Assembly (NCBI GenBank): GCA_019321725.1
Contig: CM033110.1
Span: 9,603,278-9,667,277, forward strand
Direction of reading: 5' to 3'
DNA length: 64,000 nt
Source of the DNA: Paulownia fortunei
Taxonomy: Eukaryota; Streptophyta; Magnoliopsida; Lamiales; Paulowniaceae
Shown here: in pieces, positions 59,303 through 64,000 of the stretch
Layout of the letters: every line of letters starts with the position of its first letter
How positions within the stretch are numbered: the stretch's first letter is position 1
Made by a program: the position numbers and the translations under genes
Notes under the pieces: model-generated
Databases searched by the model: none
What the model was told of the DNA's origin: nothing
The model's input: the letters and a program-made list of their open reading frames with translations, nothing else

Positions 59303-60049
59303 CTACAATGCATGAACTACATGAGCTAACGCTCAATGAGTAAAAATCATGCATGTCAAGAGTATGATATAAAATCTCATGCAACTCTACTCTAAGATAT
59401 GATGCTATAAATGTGTCAAATTGAGTACTCATGAATCAAAGAGTTTTCATTAAAAATCACTTCATTTATTGGGCCCTTGGCCCACCTACTATGCACCGGA
59501 TAGAGCTCTGAACAATATCAATAATCACATGGCCATAAACAAATTACTCAGTCCAAGGGCCATCTCCTGGGATCACCAATGGTCCATCCCCTGTCTTCCC
59601 CTGTGATCCTCTAGAAGTCTTCCCACTGGTAGAGTTAATAAGGGTACAGTCAAGTGGTCCGCCCTCTCGTGACCACCAGAGGCACACCCCCTGTCAACCC
59701 CTGTGATCCTCCGAGAAGTAACACTCACGGCACCCCAAAATATCATATAAACACGCCTCGCATGCCTCGGTACACTAGTAGTGGCCAACCAAAATATTTT
59801 CTTTTTGAAAACCATGTCTCAAATCATATCGTGCATGCAAAAACCTCCACTATACTCATATGTCGTGCATGCACATGTAAATGCTCATGAATGATATGTT
59901 CAATATGAAATCCAAGTCATCTTGCTCTCAACATGTTTCAAGAATCATAAGACTCTCAATCAAATTTCTTATCATCAACACATTAGGTATAAATGCTTCA
60001 AGACATACTATGTTCATGCATTGTAGTTGCGAATGGATCTTTACTTACC
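59303..60049 (-). other. intron-like module in family-3 LTR
   Basis: Minus strand AAAG|GTAAGTAAAG (60049) and TTCATGCATTGTAG|GTGAA (59303) bound 747 nt. The extra length against family 2 comes from the GC-richer block at 59480-59720. The hairpin lies about 17 nt before the acceptor as in the other families. Confidence 0.45.
59560..59720. repeat. 100-bp imperfect direct repeat in family-3 LTR
   Basis: CCCCTGTGATCCTCTAGAAGT (near 59599) and CCCCTGTGATCCTCCGAGAAGT (near 59699) start equivalent units 100 bp apart, and the bases before them also match. The counterpart in the solo LTR is at 20860-21010. The block is much more GC-rich than its surroundings. Confidence 0.8.
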
Positions 60050-61970
60050 TTTCACTTGGTTGGTGGCTTAGTCTAGATTTGTTTATTGTTCCCCTCCAAT
60101 ATTAGATGTAAAATAGCTTGTAATATTACCCAACATCAAGCACCATTCCGAATTTGGCAAGTTGAAAGTATAAATTATCATACTAAGACCTTAAACACCA
60201 AGCTATCTAGGTTTTACAAACTAAAACCCAATCTAGTCCCTCCAATACCTTAATTTCTCATCTTAGATACGTGTAAACATCATATAATTGAAGTATTATA
60301 ACTCTAATATCATGTACCTAATTTTTAACACTCAATAGCAACATGTCTAGGTTGAAATATGCTAAGTTCTCAAATGGGACAGATTCACATTTTCATATTT
60401 TCTTGTTGTCCAATTTAGTTGCATGATAATTTTGACATCCCTAAAAATATCCAATCACTCCCAAATTTTTACCACACTTATATAGAATTTATATAAATGT
60501 AACCATCTCATATAATTTCTAAAACTCAGGGATATAGCTTCCCAAGTTCAGCTCTCTTCACAACACACTGAAACAGATTGTTTTCCTACCATGACAGTTT
60601 TGCACACTTCATGACATTAATGGTTTTGGCACCCTTAAGTACATTCAATCACTCCCAAATTTTCATCATACTTATATAACACATATAAAGATACAACCAG
60701 GTCAAATTTATACCAAAAATAATGGATTTATTAATGTAAAACCAGCACCATTCACATAGGTCAGAATCTGAATTTCAAAGAAGACAGTTTTGAGAACCTC
60801 TTTAATTATCACACTATATTACAATTTATAACCTCTCTAAACTTACATACATCACCTAGACTCATATATTAACACATATATGGTGAAATTCACAGTTTGT
60901 AATCAAGTTATTATACATATATAAAGCATAAATATAAAAAATCAGCAAGTATACAGTTTCTGTCCCTAGTGATTTTTATTGTGATTTTGCAACTAAAAAT
61001 CCTTCTTTTGTGAACTAAAAGACCACAAATAACATCCTAACATGATTATAATTAATAATAGAATCTTTAAAAATCATAAACCCTCAAACAATTCAAGAAC
61101 TTAAATCAAAACATGAATTAAAGCTCACCTATGCACAGATTTTTTATTCAACTTGCTCATCCTTACTTCCCTTTGCTTCCTTCACTTTTTTTTCTTTACT
61201 TGGAATTACTTGAGAGCAATTTATAACATTCAATATGAAGGTTTTGAAAGTGAAATAGCTCAAAAAATAGTTTTTGGTCGTGGCTCAAGGGTAGAAATGA
61301 AGAAAGGTTGAGGTGGAAGCTTGAGGTGGCAAAGCTTGAGGTGGCCAGGTTGAGGTGTCAAGTTGTGGTTCAAATCTGATATTTTTCACACCTTATACAG
61401 CCCTAATCTAGTGTTTCTCATTAATTATTTATCTATGTACAATCTACTTTAATCTCCATATGATCGGATAATACATTATGCCCTAATTTCTTAACTGTTC
61501 ATTCGATCTCCCAACCGATCAACATTCGATTCTTAAATGATCGTCTAGTTTTCATTTTCTAAAATCATATGCACATATAAACCTTGTATTATGAACTTAA
61601 ATTATATTATATCATGTCTGATATCCCAAGTATGTTAATCTATAGATGTATACCTTTAAAACACCTCGATCAAATCAAATCGACTCATATAAGGTTACTA
61701 GTGACACCTTTAACACTTCTAAAATTATAACATACAACTTATGAATATCTATTATATTGATCAATCTATTCTTTATATTATCTAAATGTAGAATCACTTA
61801 GTTAGGTTGTAGGATCTCAACCATTAATATCAAGTGATAGCATTGGAGGTATAATGATTAAGAATGCTATAAAAGATGCGATGTAGATGTTAATGCAAAT
61901 TAGCATATAAGTAGTATGTAGTGCATGAATCATATTGGCCAAGTGAGTAGTGTGAAGCTTGGGTATTACA

Positions 61971-61986
61971 TATTCCTCTCCTTATT
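61971..61986 (-). other. polypurine tract of family-3 element
   Basis: Minus strand AATAAGGAGAGGAATA precedes TGTAATACCC. Confidence 0.8.
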
Positions 61987-62009
61987 AGAATTTCATCCTC
62001 AAAATTTAC

Positions 62010-63342
62010 TTACCGAAAGAGTTCTGGATTTTTGACTTTCATATCATCTTCCCTTTCCCAAGTAGCTTCTTCTATTGATTGATTTCTCCATAATACTTTA
62101 ACCAATGGGATTGTTTTATTTCTGAGCTGTTTTACTTCTCGTAAAAGAATCTCTACAGGTCTTTCTTCATAACTCAAATCTTCTTTCAGTTCTATAGGTT
62201 CATTCTTCAGAATATGAGATGGATTCGTAATATATTTCCTCAACATAGATACATGAAATACATTGTGCACTTGAGACATTGATCCAGGTAGGTCGAGTTT
62301 GTAAGCCACATCCCCAATTCGTTCAGTAATATGAAATGGACCAATATATCTTGGACTTGGCTTTCCTTTCTTTCCAAACCGCATAATCCCCTTTATTGGA
62401 GATACCTCTAGAAATACCTGATCTTCTACTGTAAATTCTAACATTCTTCTTCTTTGATCAGCATAACTTTTCTGTCGGCTCTGGGCAGTCTGCATTCATT
62501 GACGAATTTGTGCCACAGCTTCTGTCATTTCTCGAATCATATTTGGGCCCAAAAAGCTTTTTTTCACCAACTTCATCCCAATGAATTGGAGATCTACATT
62601 TTCTACCATATAATATTTCATAGGAGGCTATTCCAATAGTGGAATGATAGTTGTTATTATAAGAGAATTCCACTAAAGGTAAAAATTTGCTCCATTAACC
62701 ATGAAAATCTAATACACAAGCTCTAAGAATATCTTCCAATGTTTGTATTGTTCGCTCTGATTGTCCATCAGTCTGAGGATGATATGCAGTGCTGAAAGAT
62801 AATTGTGTTCCCAATGCCTTGTGTAAACTCTTCCAAAACATAGATAAAACCTTGAATCTCTATCAAATATAATAGATAGTGGTACCCCATGAAGTCTGAC
62901 CACTTCCTGTATATATATCTGTGCATAACGGTCCATGGAATAAGTAGAATATATTGGAAGAAAGTGAGCAGATTTAGTTAGCCTATCAATGATAACCTAA
63001 ATAGCATCATGACCTTTAACTATTTTAGGTAATCCCAACACGAAATTCATTGTAATTCTTTCCCATTTCCATTTTGGAATAAATAAAGGTTGCAAAGTTC
63101 TTGCTGGTCTTTGATGTTCTACTTTTTTGTTGACATATCAAACATTGTTCTACTAATTGAGCAACATCTCTTTTCATACCTAGCCACCAGTAATGCGTTA
63201 CCAAATCTCTATACATTTTAGTAGCTCCTGGATGCAATGAATATGGTGTTGAATGTGCCTCTGCCAAAATATGTTCCCGAATGTTGTCTACATTAGGCAT
63301 ATATAACCTTTTTCGAAACCACAATATACCATTCTCTGACAT
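62010..63342 (-). pseudogene. integrase and chromodomain, family 3
   Basis: The finger is intact in one frame (HSTPYSLHPGATKMYRD, CLICQQ; 63342-63025) and then shifts near 63120. The core first-Asp region reads NEFRVGIT in that frame. A second frame has MDRYAQIYIQEVVRLHG and [10 protein letters not shown] with the second Asp. A third has YNNNYHSTIGIASYEILYG and RKCRSPIHWDEVGEKK. The tail frame 62495-62010 is open for 161 codons: GPY/F (SPRYIGPFHITERIGDVAYK), HNVFHVSMLRKYITNPSH and an apparently intact chromodomain (LVKVLWRNQSIEEATWE). There are at least three frameshifts, so no complete integrase. Confidence 0.9.
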
Positions 63343-64000
63343 CTGAAAAAGAAAAACTTTTCTAAAGCCGTATCTTTTATCATTTTAGTAACATATTCAT
63401 CAACTTGTTGTCCCTGTTGAATTCTATCAATCAAATTCGGTTGGAGTGTCAAAGCTGCAAATTTTGCCTCTACTGATCCCTGTTGTATAATTTCTACATC
63501 TATTTTCTGTAGTTCAATTAACTCTGATTTCTGAGTCAAAGCTAAAACTGCAGTATTTTATGTTGATTTCCTGCTCAATACATCAGCCACAACATTAGCC
63601 TTACCAGGATGATAGTTGATAACACAATCATAATCTTTCACTAACTACAACCATCTTTGTTGTCGCATATTTAACTATTTTTGGGTGAAGAAATATTTTA
63701 AGCTCTTGTGATCAGTATATATCTGACATCGTTCACCATACAAATAATGTCTCCATATCTTAAGTGCATAGACCACCGCAGCATGCTCTAAATCATGTGT
63801 GGGATAATTCTTCTCATACTCTTTAAGCTGTCTGGATGCATATGCAATTACTTTACCATTTTGCATCAATACACATCCCAACCCATTTTTTGAAGCATCA
63901 CTATAAACCACAAAGCCTCCAGTACCTGATGGAATAGAAAGAACAGGAGCTGAAGTTAACCTCTTCTTCAATTCTTGAAAACTTTTCTCACAAGCATCTG
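63343..64000 (-). pseudogene. RNase H and linker, family 3
   Basis: From the window edge: [36 protein letters not shown] with the first catalytic Asp intact (Asn in block B), [31 protein letters not shown], then a TAG replacing a codon near 63675. Reading resumes with [20 protein letters not shown] and the linker MTQKSELIELQKIDVEI. RT lies beyond the window end. Confidence 0.88.

Larger units (their letters stand above)
58898..61970 (-). repeat. 3' LTR, family 3, 3073 bp
   Basis: Minus strand from TGTAATACCCAAGC (61970) to GGGAGGATGTAACA (58898). The part above about 60000 is clearly related to family-2 LTRs; 59480-59990 holds a different GC-richer block. Acceptor-like AG 59303-59304, hairpin TGAGCTAACGCTCA about 59321-59334, donor-like ACTTACC 60043-60049, span 747 nt. 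The solo LTR at 18608-21560 is the same family. Confidence 0.92.
58898..64000 (-). mobile_element. family-3 chromovirus, 3' part, runs off the window
   Basis: The LTR at 58898-61970 is followed on the minus strand by PPT, chromodomain, integrase and RNase H up to the window end, so it is the 3' half of an element inserted in the 5' LTR of C. Its pol is close to block B in wording but its LTR differs in U5 and in a GC-richer block. It has several frameshifts. Confidence 0.9.

Overview
The window is plant nuclear repeat DNA, with no credible host gene. It is AT-rich and packed with LTR retrotransposons. The pol genes are of plant Ty3/gypsy chromovirus type, and the primer-binding sites match the 3' end of plant initiator tRNA-Met (TGGTATCAGAGC). 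An angiosperm, probably a eudicot, fits best; I cannot name the species. Three related chromovirus families are present, all with very long LTRs and a C-terminal chromodomain, which suggests the Tekay/Del clade. Family 1 has LTRs of about 2.3 kb (TGTAATGCCC...GTGTTACA). Family 2 has LTRs of about 2.85 kb (TGTGATACC...GTGTTACA). Family 3 has LTRs of about 3.0 kb (TGTAATACCC...GATGTAACA). Older degenerate gypsy and Ty1/copia elements form the substrate they inserted into.

Layout. 1-3493: family-1 gag-pol on +, truncated at both ends and broken. 3494-12520: a rearranged family-2 block on the minus strand (PBS/leader, LTR, pol, LTR). 12521-13700: end of a family-1 LTR on +, with PBS and the start of gag. 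13701-16455: unassigned DNA, then a candidate Athila/Tat-like LTR remnant. 16456-17455: a copia pol fragment on minus. 17460-27060: a degenerate copia element on + (H), interrupted by two solo LTRs, family 3 at 18608-21560 and family 2 at 23111-25882. 27291-42237: an old degenerate gypsy element on + (E). Its RT is split by a solo LTR (28331-39720, TSD GTTGC), which is itself split by a nearly intact family-1 element on minus (D, 30114-39357, TSD ACTAG). The 3' LTR of E is interrupted at 42238 by another family-1 element on minus (C). The gag of C carries a complete family-2 element (F, 48072-57166, TSD GCACA), and its 5' LTR carries a family-3 element (58898 to beyond the window end).

How the parts work together. 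In a live element the LTR supplies promoter and 3' end, tRNA-Met primes reverse transcription at the PBS, and one Gag-PR-RT-RNase H-IN-chromodomain polyprotein makes and integrates the cDNA. No copy here has an intact polyprotein. D is closest, with five frameshifts seen by eye. F has LTRs about 99% identical by eye but a decayed, gag-less interior, which suggests movement by proteins supplied in trans. The least expected observation is a shared module in the LTRs of all three families: a strong 5' splice-site match (AG|GTAAGT), about 555 nt later (747 nt in the long family-3 copy) a TGAGC-N4/5-GCTCA hairpin, and an acceptor-like YAG|GTG just after it. All alignments and counts were made by eye.
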